Shown here: piece by piece, positions 25,094 to 34,135 of the stretch
Position numbering within the stretch: position 1 is the first letter of the stretch
How the letters are laid out: every line of letters begins with the position of its first letter
Source: Opitutia bacterium
GTDB lineage: Bacteria > Verrucomicrobiota > Verrucomicrobiia > Opitutales > Opitutaceae
NCBI GenBank assembly: GCA_016187945.1
Contig: JACPIT010000011.1
Coordinates: 186,001-250,000, forward strand
Direction: 5' to 3'
Length of the DNA stretch: 64,000 nucleotides
Position numbers and translations under genes: made by a program
The notes under the pieces: generated by a model
Told to the model about the DNA's origin: nothing
Database searches by the model: none
Seen by the model: only the letters and a program-made list of their open reading frames with translations

Positions 25094-27907
25094 TCATGAC
25101 GCGCCTCCCACCTCGAATCCAACCCCCTCCACACTCTCCGCCACGCCGCGGTGAAACAGTTCGGCGAACGCGTCGTTTTCCGTGCGGATTTTTTCGTTCG
25201 GCGGCCAGAACTCGCCCGCGCGCACCGCGGCCACGACGCCCGCGGCGCAGCGCAGCGCCGACTCGTGCAGCTCGATCGAATAGCCGTCCCACAGCGCGAC
25301 GCTCGTCGAGGCGACCGCCTTCGGCAGGTTGAAATAGCCACACGCCGCGCGCTCCGTCGCCTCCGGCACGATCCGCGGCAGCGCCGCCAGATAGAGCGGC
25401 AATTGCAGGTCGGTCCATTGCCGCGGCTTGCCGTCGCTCGCCGCCAGCGTCCAATCGGGCGTGCCCTCGCGCGGCGGGCCGAGGTGCGCCTCGACCGGCA
25501 GTTTCGGCGCGTCGCTCGTCTTGTAGTCGATCACGCGCCACGCGCCGGATTCGTGCCGGTCGATGCGATCGATGCGGCCCTTGATCGTCAGCCCGCCGAG
25601 CTCGATCTGAAAACCCTGCTCGATCGCAAACACCGCCCAACCGTCCGCGCGTTGCTGCGCCTGCACTTTCGCCGCCGCGCGCAAGCGCTGCCGCCCGGAC
25701 TCGAGTTGCGCGACGAGCGGCACCGCCGGCGTGTCGCCGAAACGCTCGCGCGCCACGCGATCGAACTCCTCGACCAACATCGCCGCCAGCAGCCGCTCGT
25801 CCGTGCAATCGCGCCACGGGGCCGCGGCGAATTTCTCCAGCGGTTTGTGGCAGAGCCGGCCGAAATCGAAGACGTCGAGCTCCGCCTTCTCCGCGTCGAC
25901 CGCCTCCATCTTCAGCACGTGCTGGAGATAAAACCGGAACGGACACGCCAGATAGCTGCGGAACGCCGTCGGCGACAGCGGACCCGCCAGCGCCGCACGC
26001 CGCGGCCGAAGTTTCCACGGCCGCTCCCACGCCGGCAGCGCGGCGCCGGTCGCGAGCGGGCGGAACAAATGTCCCACGCGCCCCGGCAGTTCTTCGTCCG
26101 CGCATTGCAGGAGCAGCCGCGACGGCTTCAGCGGATCGCCCGCCGACGAGACTTTTCCGAGCAGCACGTCAACTCGCCCACCGGCACGCCGCGAGGCGAC
26201 GAGCGCGTGCAGCAGATACGCGTCGCGTGCGAGTCGCGCGGCATTGGTTTTCAAACCGAGCGCACCGCGCAGACTCTCCGGCAGAAAAACGTCGCCGACG
26301 ACCGATTCCGGCACGGCGCCCTCGTTGAAGCCGGCGACCAGCACGTGCGGCGCGTCCTCCCACGGCAATTCGAGCCAGCCCTGCAATTCGAGCGCGCCCG
26401 CCGGCTTGTCGGTCTCGCGCCGCGCCGCGCCGAACTGCTCCAGCGCGATCTCCCACCACTCGTCGCGCCGCACGTGCGGAAACGCCCGCGCCGCCTCCGC
26501 GCACGCGCGCACGATTTCGCCCCACGCCTGCGCCGCCTCCTCGAAGCGCCGATCCTCCGCGCGCGACCGGTCAAGCCGTTGTCCGGCGAAAACCCGGGCG
26601 AGCGCGGCGGCCGCTCCGCTCGCAAAATCGCCGCGGCGCAGCTCGTCGCGCAAATCGGCGAGCCGCGCCAGTCCGCGCGCCGCGGCCGGCCCCGCGTGAG
26701 TGCGCGCCTGGGCGAGCGTGGCCGGCAAGTGTTCGCGGTGCGCGTCGTCGAGTTCCTTCAGCCAGTGCGCCGCGCTGAAATCCCCGCCGAGCTCTTCCGC
26801 GAGCCAGCCGAGCGTCTCCGGCGTGCGCGCGAGAGCGAGCGTGTGCGCGAACGTCGGGTCGCGCCCGAACGCCGCCAGCGCCGCCAGAAACTGGAAGAGC
26901 GTGTGCGCGCGGTGCAGTTCGCCGGCGGGGTTGAACGCCGCGCGGCCCGCCCGCTCGAGGGCGTTCTCCGCCAGAGCGGCGATCTCCGCGTCCGCCACGC
27001 CGATGCCGAGCATGCCGTCGGGCGCCGGGTAGCGCGCCGCTGTCGCCGCGATGCGTTCCGCTTGCGCCGCGGCGTCGGCGAGCAGGTGCACACCGCTGCG
27101 GAAATCCGCGAACGGCGCCGCGCGCCGCGTCCACGCGTCCGCCAGCGGCCGGCCCCATGCGTCGAAATTTTCCGCCTCCGCTTCCGGCGCGAACACGACG
27201 ACGTCGACCGGCAGCGCGCGCGCGTGAACGGCGAGCACGTCGAGCGCGAGCGGCAGCGGATCGGGCACGGCGAGCACGACGACGCGCTCGATCCCCTCGA
27301 GTGGCGCGGGCGCCCGCGCCGCGGCGAGGCGCGCGGCTTGCGGCTCGCGCCAGCCGCGTTCGGCGAGGACGGCGGCGTGCGCGCGCGAGAGTTCGCCGAG
27401 TTGTTGCCAGCGTTCGCGCTCGGGAAAGTCCGCCGGCGCGCGCAGGGCGACGTCGCCGAGCAGCAGGCCCGCTTCGCCGAGCGTCGCCTGCAAGCGCGTG
27501 AATTCGTGCGCGAGCCGCAGCGTCCACGCGAAGCCGCGAGCGGGCGGGTCGAGTGGAAACACCGCGCGAAAATCAGCGAGCGCGACGCGCGCGAGCACGT
27601 GCGTCCACGCCAGCGTCGTTTGCAGCGGCGCGGCCACGTCGCCGCCGCGCTCGGCGAGGGCGAGGAGTTGTTCCGGCGGCATGACGCGCGGCGGAAATGC
27701 CGCTTGCCCGCGCGCGGCGGCGTGTTCCGCCAGTCCGGCGCGCAGCCGGCGTCCGGCCTGGCGCGTCGGCACGACCACGAGCGCGCGCGACAGGTCGAGC
27801 GGACCGTCGCCGACCCAGTCGCGCGCGAGCCACGCCACCGCTTGCGGGAGCAGCGGCGCGTGCCACGGCAGGAAATGGCACCGCACGTTTTCGGGAACCT
27901 CGGCCAC
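25094..27907 (-). CDS. addB: AddB-type PD-(D/E)XK nuclease subunit
   Basis: 937 residues. The N-terminal two-thirds resembles a degenerate helicase (VVVPTRQAGRRLRAGL, FNEGAVPES) with no intact Walker A. The C-terminal nuclease has LSPTAFRSYLACPFRFYL, then GRIDRIDRHESGAWRVIDYKTSD (catalytic D and D-Y-K). In many AddB proteins one Cys before and three Cys after the nuclease hold an iron-sulphur cluster; here the first Cys is present in YLACPF but no C-terminal Cys triplet is seen, so the cluster is probably absent. It is upstream of addA in the same operon. Confidence 0.85.
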   Translation of the reverse strand: MAEVPENVRCHFLPWHAPLLPQAVAWLARDWVGDGPLDLSRALVVVPTRQAGRRLRAGLAEHAAARGQAAFPPRVMPPEQLLALAERGGDVAAPLQTTLAWTHVLARVALADFRAVFPLDPPARGFAWTLRLAHEFTRLQATLGEAGLLLGDVALRAPADFPERERWQQLGELSRAHAAVLAERGWREPQAARLAAARAPAPLEGIERVVVLAVPDPLPLALDVLAVHARALPVDVVVFAPEAEAENFDAWGRPLADAWTRRAAPFADFRSGVHLLADAAAQAERIAATAARYPAPDGMLGIGVADAEIAALAENALERAGRAAFNPAGELHRAHTLFQFLAALAAFGRDPTFAHTLALARTPETLGWLAEELGGDFSAAHWLKELDDAHREHLPATLAQARTHAGPAAARGLARLADLRDELRRGDFASGAAAALARVFAGQRLDRSRAEDRRFEEAAQAWGEIVRACAEAARAFPHVRRDEWWEIALEQFGAARRETDKPAGALELQGWLELPWEDAPHVLVAGFNEGAVPESVVGDVFLPESLRGALGLKTNAARLARDAYLLHALVASRRAGGRVDVLLGKVSSAGDPLKPSRLLLQCADEELPGRVGHLFRPLATGAALPAWERPWKLRPRRAALAGPLSPTAFRSYLACPFRFYLQHVLKMEAVDAEKAELDVFDFGRLCHKPLEKFAAAPWRDCTDERLLAAMLVEEFDRVARERFGDTPAVPLVAQLESGRQRLRAAAKVQAQQRADGWAVFAIEQGFQIELGGLTIKGRIDRIDRHESGAWRVIDYKTSDAPKLPVEAHLGPPREGTPDWTLAASDGKPRQWTDLQLPLYLAALPRIVPEATERAACGYFNLPKAVASTSVALWDGYSIELHESALRCAAGVVAAVRAGEFWPPNEKIRTENDAFAELFHRGVAESVEGVGFEVGGAS

Positions 27908-28111
27908 GCCAGCACTTCAGAGGCTGCCCCGCGCCAGCGCAACCCGCGATGCGCGGCGTTTCCGCGCCGGCCCGTTCGGCCGGACCGCAGCCCATGGTTT
28001 ATGTCCTAACGGCCCTAATGGGTAAATTCAGTCGAAATACCGTCGTGCCCTCCGTATCGCGGTTGAACCGATCGCGCGGGGCGGTGGAAATTGCCCCCGC
28101 TCTAGGCCCGA
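27908..28111. promoter_or_regulatory. Divergent control region between addB and pilin module 1
   Basis: 204 bases. Near the kinase gene are two CTA-containing partial palindromes, GGCCCTAATGGG (28009-28020 region) and CTCTAGGCCCG (28098-28108 region), and GGGTAAATTC. Comparable GGTAAAT and CCCTAG sequences lie upstream of module 3 (43420-43432). These could be regulator sites for the LuxR-type regulators of the modules, but this is speculative. Confidence 0.3.
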
Positions 28112-29788
28112 ATGTCCTCCTCATCCGCCCCCCATCTCCGCGCCCGTCCTTCCCAGAGCGTGCGCTGGCGTTTCATGACGGTGCTCGGCGGGCTGTGCGC
28201 GGCGTTTTTGGCGACGCTGTGGCTGTTGCACGGCGCGGAGCAGCGACAGCTCGCCGCGCAACGCCAGCAGCTCCGCGACGAGGACGCGCGCCAGCTCGGC
28301 CGCTGGCTGCAAATCGCCGACCGGCCGATGCAGGAGCTGCTGCTCGATCTCGCATCGTGGCCGGAGACGCGCGCGATGCTCGCGCGGCCCGATCCGGAGT
28401 GGCTGCGCGTGAACGTGAACGCCGCGCTCGCCGACCGTCAGTTCGACGCGGTGTGGTTGCTGCGCGCCGACGGCAAACTCGCGCACCTCGCGCGACGCGA
28501 CACCGCGCTCGCGCCGCCGGCGTTGCCCGATGCGCAACAACTCGCCGCGGCCGAACGCGCGGGACGGCGCTTGAATTTCTTCGTCCAGGAAGACGGCGAA
28601 CTCTGGCAACTCACCGCGGCGCCGCTCGGCGCGATCGACGACGTCGCCGGCTGGGCGGTGGTCGGCCGGCGTTGGACCGAGGCCTGGCTGCGGCATCTCG
28701 GCGGGCTCGCCGAAGCCGACGCGCGACTCGAAGCGCCGACGGTGGCCTTCAGCGACGGCGCGCCCGCGAGCGCGCTCCAGGTGCGCCGCCTGCTCACCGG
28801 ACTCGACGGCCGCGCGGTGCGCCAGCTCGTGCTCGAGCGGCCGTGGCCCGGCGATGCGACCGACGACGGTGGCGCGTGGCAAACGGCGTTGCTCTTCGTC
28901 GCGTTCGGCGCGGCGCTGCTCGTGGCGCTCGGGCTCGCGGTGCGGCACTGGGTGCTGCACCCGCTCGCGTTGATCGGCGCCAGCCTCCGCGAAAAAGATC
29001 CCGCGGTCATCGCCCCGCTGCTCGGTCGCACGGACGAATTTTCCCCGGTCGCCCAGCTCGTCGAGACGGCGCACGCCGACCGCAACGCGCTGCAAGTCGA
29101 GATCGCCGAGCGCCAGCGCACCGAGGTCGCGCTGCGCGAGAGCCAGGAAAATCTGCGGCACTCGATCGAGCTGCGCGCGCGGCTCGCCCGCGATCTGCAC
29201 GACCACGTCATCCAGTCGATCTATGCCGCCGGTCTCGGTCTCGAAGCCGTGCGCGGGCAGTTGAGCGCCGATCCGTTCGGCGCCGAAGGGCGCATCAAGC
29301 ATTGCATGACGAATCTCAACGAAACGATTCGCACGGTGCGCAGCTACATCAGCGATCTCGAACCCGAGCCGCCGGAGAAGCGCCAGCGTTTCACCGACGC
29401 CGTGCGCGCGCTCACCGCGACGATGCACGAGCTCTGGCCGGTCGAGTTCACCCTCGAACTCGACGACGACGTCGCCGCGCAGCTCACGAACGTCGTGGAA
29501 ATCCACGCGCTCCAAATCGTGCGCGAGAGCCTGAGCAACGCGCTGCGCCACGGCCGCGCCTCGCGCATCGTGATCCGCCTGCGCCCCGCGGATGGCGGCG
29601 GCGCGACGCTCGAGGTGATGGACAACGGCCGCGGCTTCGACCCGGTGCAACGCATGGGCACCGGCCGCGGCCTCGTGAACCTCACCACGCGCGCCCGCGA
29701 GATGGGCGCGACGCTGCGCATCGAATCCGAGGAAGGCGGCGGCACGAGCGTGCGCCTGCACCTGCCGCCGAAGGAGAGCGCGGTATGA
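28112..29788 (+). CDS. Module 1 sensor histidine kinase, NarL/DegS type (HisKA_3)
   Basis: 558 residues. Membrane helices lie at about 22-40 and 258-278 and enclose a roughly 215-residue extracytoplasmic sensor without a family I recognise. A HAMP-like segment follows (RHWVLHPLALIGASL), then the HisKA_3 phosphoacceptor LARDLHDHVIQSIYAAGLG with H363, and an HATPase_c domain (SLSNALRHG; MDNGRGFDP; GRGLVNLTTRARE). Kinases of this type phosphorylate LuxR-family regulators. No regulator gene is in module 1; the stop codon overlaps the ATG of the first prepilin gene (ATGA), tying kinase and pilins into one transcript. The regulators of modules 2 and 3 are candidate partners. Confidence 0.88.
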   Translation: MSSSSAPHLRARPSQSVRWRFMTVLGGLCAAFLATLWLLHGAEQRQLAAQRQQLRDEDARQLGRWLQIADRPMQELLLDLASWPETRAMLARPDPEWLRVNVNAALADRQFDAVWLLRADGKLAHLARRDTALAPPALPDAQQLAAAERAGRRLNFFVQEDGELWQLTAAPLGAIDDVAGWAVVGRRWTEAWLRHLGGLAEADARLEAPTVAFSDGAPASALQVRRLLTGLDGRAVRQLVLERPWPGDATDDGGAWQTALLFVAFGAALLVALGLAVRHWVLHPLALIGASLREKDPAVIAPLLGRTDEFSPVAQLVETAHADRNALQVEIAERQRTEVALRESQENLRHSIELRARLARDLHDHVIQSIYAAGLGLEAVRGQLSADPFGAEGRIKHCMTNLNETIRTVRSYISDLEPEPPEKRQRFTDAVRALTATMHELWPVEFTLELDDDVAAQLTNVVEIHALQIVRESLSNALRHGRASRIVIRLRPADGGGATLEVMDNGRGFDPVQRMGTGRGLVNLTTRAREMGATLRIESEEGGGTSVRLHLPPKESAV

Positions 29789-30339
29789 AACGCGACGCAC
29801 CGCTTGCGCGTGCCGAATTCGCGCCGCGTCGTAGCAGCCGACGTGAGGAGGCTGGCTCGACGCGCGCCGCGTGCTCCAACCTTCTCACGTCGGCTGCCAC
29901 GCAGAGAGCCGGCTGCGTGCTGCGGGCAGGTTTGCGGCGCGCCTTCACGCTCGTCGAGGTCATGATCGCGTCGCTCGTGCTCGTCTTCGGCATCGTCAGC
30001 GCGATCAGCGCCATGCAGAGCGGCGTGCGCGCGATGGACCGCACGCGCAAACTCGCGCTCGCCACCCAGGTGTTGCAGACGGAAATGGAGCAGTTGCGCC
30101 TGAAAAGCTGGACGCAACTCGACGCGCTGTCGGGCACCGCGACCTTCACGCCCGACGCGACTGCGAGCGGCGCGAGCGCGTTCAACTGCACGCGCAGCAT
30201 CACCTCGCCGAAGACCGACATGAAGGAGATCACGCTCACCGCCGAGTGGCGCGGCAGCGACGGCCGGCCGCAGTCGGCGAAGCTCATCACGCGCTACGGC
30301 AAAAACGGACTCAATGACTTCATCAGCACCACGCATTGA
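29785..30339 (+). CDS. Module 1 PilV-like prepilin with repeat-containing leader
   Basis: 184 residues from the ATG overlapping the kinase stop. The type IV prepilin site is at LRRA-FTLVEVM, with Glu at +5 of the mature protein, followed by a hydrophobic helix. Unusually, the leader is 52 residues long because a family C REP pair (29831-29900) is read in frame within it. A GTG at 29917 would give a normal nine-residue leader (VLRAGLRRA), so the true start is uncertain. Shared with the module 2 and 3 equivalents: a TQVLQTEMEQLRLKSW block after the helix and a G-L-N-D-F C-terminal end. Such proteins are minor pilins or pseudopilins (PilV/GspI class). Confidence 0.82.
   Translation: MKRDAPLARAEFAPRRSSRREEAGSTRAACSNLLTSAATQRAGCVLRAGLRRAFTLVEVMIASLVLVFGIVSAISAMQSGVRAMDRTRKLALATQVLQTEMEQLRLKSWTQLDALSGTATFTPDATASGASAFNCTRSITSPKTDMKEITLTAEWRGSDGRPQSAKLITRYGKNGLNDFISTTH
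29831..29900. repeat. REP pair, family C (GTAGCAGCCGACGTGAGG), inside the module 1 pilV-like gene
   Basis: GTAGCAGCCGACGTGAGGAG and the inverted CTCACGTCGGCTGCCAC, the second slightly decayed. It sits in frame within the leader region if translation starts at 29785. Other family C copies are at 31102, 42869 and 62460. Confidence 0.85.
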
Positions 30340-30370
30340 GGGGAGTGCCGCGGCGCGCTCCAACGCGATT

Positions 30371-30443
30371 GTAGGGCCGGCGCTCATCGCCGGGCCGGAC
30401 CGTGCGCGCAAGTCGACGGCCCGGCCGCAAGGGCCGGCCCGAC
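30371..30443. repeat. REP pair, family G (GTAGGGCCGGCGCTC)
   Basis: GTAGGGCCGGCGCTCATCGC and the inverted, shortened partner GCAAGGGCCGGCCCGACC. It lies between the pilV- and pilW-like genes of module 1, just before the GTG proposed for the latter. Confidence 0.75.
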
Positions 30444-30448
30444 CGTCG

Positions 30449-31054
30449 GTGAAACGACGCGCGACCGATGTCGCGTTCGCTCACCGGCCGCGCTCCCGGG
30501 CCGCGTTCACCCTCGCCGAGGTGCTGATCGCAGCGACGTTGAGCGCGTTCGTGCTCACGGCGGTGATGAGCTCGTTCGTGTTCATCGGGCGCACCGGATT
30601 TCGCACGAGCAGCCTGAGCGAACTCGAAGCCGAAGTGCGGCGCGGACTCGAAATCTTCGCCGAGGAGGCGCGCCTCGCCCGCGACGTGCATTGGAACGAC
30701 TCCCAGAGCGTCACGCTCACCCTGCCGAGCGGCTCGCCGGCGACGACTGTCACCTACGGCTACGACGCCGACGCGCGCAGCACGACCTATCGGGCGTTCT
30801 ACCGCGTGGTCGGCGACGCGACCTCGACCCAGCCGCGCACGGCGCTGATCCGGAAACTCGCGGCGGACTTCACCTTCAAACGCTACAGGCTCGAGACGGC
30901 CGCCGGGGGCGACAACACCGCGGCGAACGACACCGAGACGAAGCAGCTCCAGATCGTCCTCCGCGCGGAGCGCACGAGCGGCTCGACCGCCGCCACGGAT
31001 CAAACGATCGCCTCGACGCGCTACATCCTGCGCAACAAACGCGTCAGCAACTGA
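30449..31054 (+). CDS. Module 1 PilW/GspJ-like prepilin
   Basis: 201 residues from the GTG at 30449, which gives an 18-residue basic leader (VKRRATDVAFAHRPRSRAA) before FTLAEVLIAATLSAFV. An ATG at 30314 is in frame but would translate the family G REP and overlap pilV. After the helix come FIGRTGFRTSSLSELEAEVRRGLEIFAEEARLA-type sequence and, at the C-terminus, YILRNKRVSN; the ILRNK ending is shared with the module 2 and 3 proteins. PilW/GspJ-like proteins cap or initiate pilus fibres. The stop TGA overlaps the next ATG (TGATG). Confidence 0.82.
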   Translation: MKRRATDVAFAHRPRSRAAFTLAEVLIAATLSAFVLTAVMSSFVFIGRTGFRTSSLSELEAEVRRGLEIFAEEARLARDVHWNDSQSVTLTLPSGSPATTVTYGYDADARSTTYRAFYRVVGDATSTQPRTALIRKLAADFTFKRYRLETAAGGDNTAANDTETKQLQIVLRAERTSGSTAATDQTIASTRYILRNKRVSN

Positions 31055-32526
31055 TGGCCGCCCGCTTCCAGTTCCGCTCGCTGCCAGCGGCCCGCTCCGT
31101 CGTAGCAGCCGACGTGAGGAGGCTGTCGTCTGAGTTTCGTCGCGAACCCAGCCTCCTCACGTCGGCTGCTACGAAGAGCGACCCGCAGCGCGGCGCCATC
31201 CTGATCGTCACGCTCCTCATCATGGCGGTGCTCGCGCTGGCGCTCACCAGTTACGTGAGCCTCAACTTGAACTCCTCGCGCCTGGCGCAGCGCGGATTTC
31301 AACAAGCCGCCGCATTCAACCTCGCCGAGGCGGGTGCCGAGGAGGCGCTGTGGTCGTTCAACCAGGCCAACGCCGGCTCCGCCAGCGCGTGGAACGATTG
31401 GATGCTCGCGAGTGGCGCCGCGAAGCGCCAGTTCACCGGCTTCGCCCTCGGCAGCGCCACCGGCAGCGTGAAGGTCTACGTCGACAACTACGCGCCCACC
31501 GGCAGCGCACGGCCGAGCGTCGTCGCGCTCTCGACCGTCGAGGCGACCGGCGGCGCGTCCGTCACCAAGATGGTCGAGGTCACGCTGCGCCGCCGCTCGC
31601 GTTTCAGCGCGGGCCTGATGGCGAAGGACACGATCACGTTCAACGGCAACCGCGCGTCGGTCGACAGTTGGAACTCCGATCCCGACAACGATTCCTCCAC
31701 CGCGCCCGTCGCCTACAGTTCCTCCACGCGCAACGACCGCGGCAGCGTCGCGAGCGTCGCCGTCGACACGCGCAAGGTGCTCGTCAACCAGGCCGACGTC
31801 TACGGCTACGTCTACACCGGCGGCGCGCCGCCGATCGTGGGCGAGGAAGGCTCGATCAAGGGCCGCGACACGCCTGCAGACACGCGCATCGATCCCGCGC
31901 GCGTCGCCACGGATTTTTCGGCCACATTTCCCGACGTCGCCGCGCCGCTCGACGGCACGGTGCTCACTGCGTTGCCCGCGACGCTCGGCACCGCCGGCAC
32001 GGCGACGAAATGGCGTTGCCCGAACCTCTCCCTCAGCGGCAAGGAGACGCTCACGATCTACGGCGACGTCACGCTCGTGCTCACCGGCGGCACCGGCACC
32101 CACACGATCGACGTCACCGGTCAGGCCAGCATCGTCATCACCGCCGACTCCAGCCTCACGGTATACTCCGAAGGCGACATGCTCATCGGCGGCAACGGCC
32201 TCGCGAACAACAACACGCGCCCGAGCACGTGCCTGATCTACGGCACCAACACCGGCGCGAGCGGCCAGCGCATCCAGATCGTCGGCAACGGCGCGCTCAA
32301 AGCCGCGCTCTACGCGCCGAACGCGGACATCACGATCAACGGCAACGGCGACATCTACGGCGGCGCCGTCGGCAATACGATCACGCTCACCGGCCGCGCC
32401 GAGTTCCACTACGACGAATCGCTCGAGAACCTCGACAGCGGCATGCCGTTCGGCGTCGACGCGTGGCGCGAGATCACGACCGGCGACGCCCGCGCCGCAC
32501 AACAGAGCAAGTTCACCGGCTGGTGA
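31054..32526 (+). CDS. Module 1 PilX-like protein with repetitive C-terminal domain
   Basis: 490 residues. The leader (43 residues) includes an in-frame family C REP pair at 31102-31172; no later ATG, GTG or TTG after the repeat precedes the GAILIVTLLIMAVLALAL helix, so the repeat is truly coding unless a GTG inside it is used. After a pilin-like helix (QQAAAFNLAEAGAEEALWSF) comes the block DSWNSDPDNDSSTAP, then a Gly-Asn-rich region with turns such as NGN and GNG (ITFNGN, IGGNGLANN, INGNGDIYGG) suggesting a parallel beta-helix, ending EFHYDESLENL and a short tail. The same plan is found in modules 2 and 3. It is likely surface-exposed on a pilus-like fibre. Confidence 0.8.
   Translation: MAARFQFRSLPAARSVVAADVRRLSSEFRREPSLLTSAATKSDPQRGAILIVTLLIMAVLALALTSYVSLNLNSSRLAQRGFQQAAAFNLAEAGAEEALWSFNQANAGSASAWNDWMLASGAAKRQFTGFALGSATGSVKVYVDNYAPTGSARPSVVALSTVEATGGASVTKMVEVTLRRRSRFSAGLMAKDTITFNGNRASVDSWNSDPDNDSSTAPVAYSSSTRNDRGSVASVAVDTRKVLVNQADVYGYVYTGGAPPIVGEEGSIKGRDTPADTRIDPARVATDFSATFPDVAAPLDGTVLTALPATLGTAGTATKWRCPNLSLSGKETLTIYGDVTLVLTGGTGTHTIDVTGQASIVITADSSLTVYSEGDMLIGGNGLANNNTRPSTCLIYGTNTGASGQRIQIVGNGALKAALYAPNADITINGNGDIYGGAVGNTITLTGRAEFHYDESLENLDSGMPFGVDAWREITTGDARAAQQSKFTGW
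31102..31172. repeat. REP pair, family C, inside the module 1 pilX-like gene
   Basis: GTAGCAGCCGACGTGAGGAG and inverted CTCCTCACGTCGGCTGCTAC around about 23 bases. It is in frame and without stops in the reading frame of the pilX-like gene, encoding VAADVRRL ... SLLTSAAT. Confidence 0.9.
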
Positions 32527-32586
32527 CGCCGCGAAAATCCGTTGCTCCGCCCGCGACGAAGCGGTTGCCTCGGCCGCCGCGCCCCC

Positions 32587-34092
32587 ATGCTTCTCGCCCG
32601 ACGGATTCCGCTGCTCATCGTGCTGCTCGGCCTCGCCGTGCTCGCGACCTGGCAGGCGCTCCTGCATTTCGAGCAACGCGAACTCGAGCGCGTCTTCGCC
32701 CGCCTCGCCGCGAGCCGCGAGGAGCAGTTGCGCGAAGCCCTGGCCGCGCTCGACCAGCCGCTGCGACGCTGGGTCGATCATCTCGCCGCGCACCGCGACC
32801 TCGACACCCACGGTTCGCTGCGTCCCGATGACTGGGCCGGACTCTGGCGCATCGACGCCAGCGGCCACGTCGCTCTCGCCGAGCCCGCGCCCGGCGCCAC
32901 GCTCCCGCCGGAGCCGGAAGCCGCCGAGCTGCACGCCGCCCTCGTCGGCGCCGACGCCGCGCACCGCCACTTTTTTCTCCGCCCCGCCGGTGGACCGCTC
33001 TACGAGGCGTTCGCCGCGCCGCTCGCCGACGGCGGCTGGATTTGCGGCTTCGAGATCTGGGGTTCGCAGCGCCTGCAATCGATCAGCCGGCTCGCCGGCA
33101 CCTACAGCCGCCTCTCGTTGCTGCACGAGGAAGAGCTGATCAACGTCGAACTCAGCCGCGTGCACCTGCACCTGCCGCTCGTCGATTTCCGCGGGCGCAC
33201 CGTGCAGCTCCTCGACGCCGACTACCGCGGCGACGAGCTGCAGGAAATCGGCGGCATGCACGGCCGGCTCGCGTGGTTCTTTCTCGCCGCGCTGGTCACG
33301 CTGCTCGTCACCGCCGGCTGGTGCCTGCGGCATTGGCTGGTGCGTCCGCTGTTCCAACTCGCCGCGAGCCTGCGGAGCGACGACCCCGCCGCGCTCGGGC
33401 CGTTGCTCCGCCGTCGCGACGAATTCGGCCAGCTCGCGCGCCTGCTGCGCGATGCGTTCGCCACCCGCGCGCAACTCCGCCAGACGCTCGACGAGCGCAC
33501 GCGCCTCGCGCGCGATTTGCACGACGGCGTCATCCAGTCGATCTACGGCGCCGGCATGGGCCTGACCCGCGCGCGCGCCGCGTTGCCGGCCAATCCCGCC
33601 GAGGCGGCGCGCGTGATCGGCGCCACGCACGCGACCCTCAACGCCGCGATCGCGGACCTGCGCGAGTTCATCAAGCAAGCCGGCGCCAGCAACGCGACCG
33701 CCGCCGATTTCGCCGCCAACGCCGCGGAGCTCGTCCGTCAGCTCCAGCCCGGCGGCGGCGTCGAACTCGAACTCGACGTCGACCCCGCGCTCCCGCCGCG
33801 CCACTCGCCCGCCGCACAGGTCGAGCTGTATCAAATCGTCCGCGAAGGCGCGAGCAACGCCCTGCGGCACGGCCGCGCCACGCACCTGCGCTTGCGCTGG
33901 CAGGCGACGGACGACGGCTCGGTGTTCGAGCTCACCGACAACGGCGCCGGTTTCGTCCCAGCTTCCGCGACCGATGGCTCCGGCCTCGGCAATCTCGCGG
34001 AGCGCGCCGCGGCGCTGGGCGGCGCCGTGCAAATCGACAGCGCCCCCGGCCGCGGCACGACGTTGCGCGTGCGACTCCCCGCTGCCGCATGA
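32587..34092 (+). CDS. Module 2 sensor histidine kinase, NarL/DegS type (HisKA_3)
   Basis: 501 residues from the ATG at 32587 (a TTG/ATG-like start at 32542 would add non-family residues). Membrane helices are at about 7-24 and 229-248; the extracytoplasmic sensor of about 205 residues differs from those of modules 1 and 3. HisKA_3: LARDLHDGVIQSIYGAGMG with H312. HATPase_c: SNALRHGRATHLRL, LTDNGAGF, GLGNLAERAAALGG. It follows module 1's pilX-like gene after 60 bases and precedes its own regulator by 43 bases, so modules 1 and 2 may be one transcript. Confidence 0.88.
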   Translation: MLLARRIPLLIVLLGLAVLATWQALLHFEQRELERVFARLAASREEQLREALAALDQPLRRWVDHLAAHRDLDTHGSLRPDDWAGLWRIDASGHVALAEPAPGATLPPEPEAAELHAALVGADAAHRHFFLRPAGGPLYEAFAAPLADGGWICGFEIWGSQRLQSISRLAGTYSRLSLLHEEELINVELSRVHLHLPLVDFRGRTVQLLDADYRGDELQEIGGMHGRLAWFFLAALVTLLVTAGWCLRHWLVRPLFQLAASLRSDDPAALGPLLRRRDEFGQLARLLRDAFATRAQLRQTLDERTRLARDLHDGVIQSIYGAGMGLTRARAALPANPAEAARVIGATHATLNAAIADLREFIKQAGASNATAADFAANAAELVRQLQPGGGVELELDVDPALPPRHSPAAQVELYQIVREGASNALRHGRATHLRLRWQATDDGSVFELTDNGAGFVPASATDGSGLGNLAERAAALGGAVQIDSAPGRGTTLRVRLPAAA

Positions 34093-34135
34093 ACCCGAGT
34101 CCCGTGCTCTCCGCGTTTCAACTTCCTGTTTTGAA

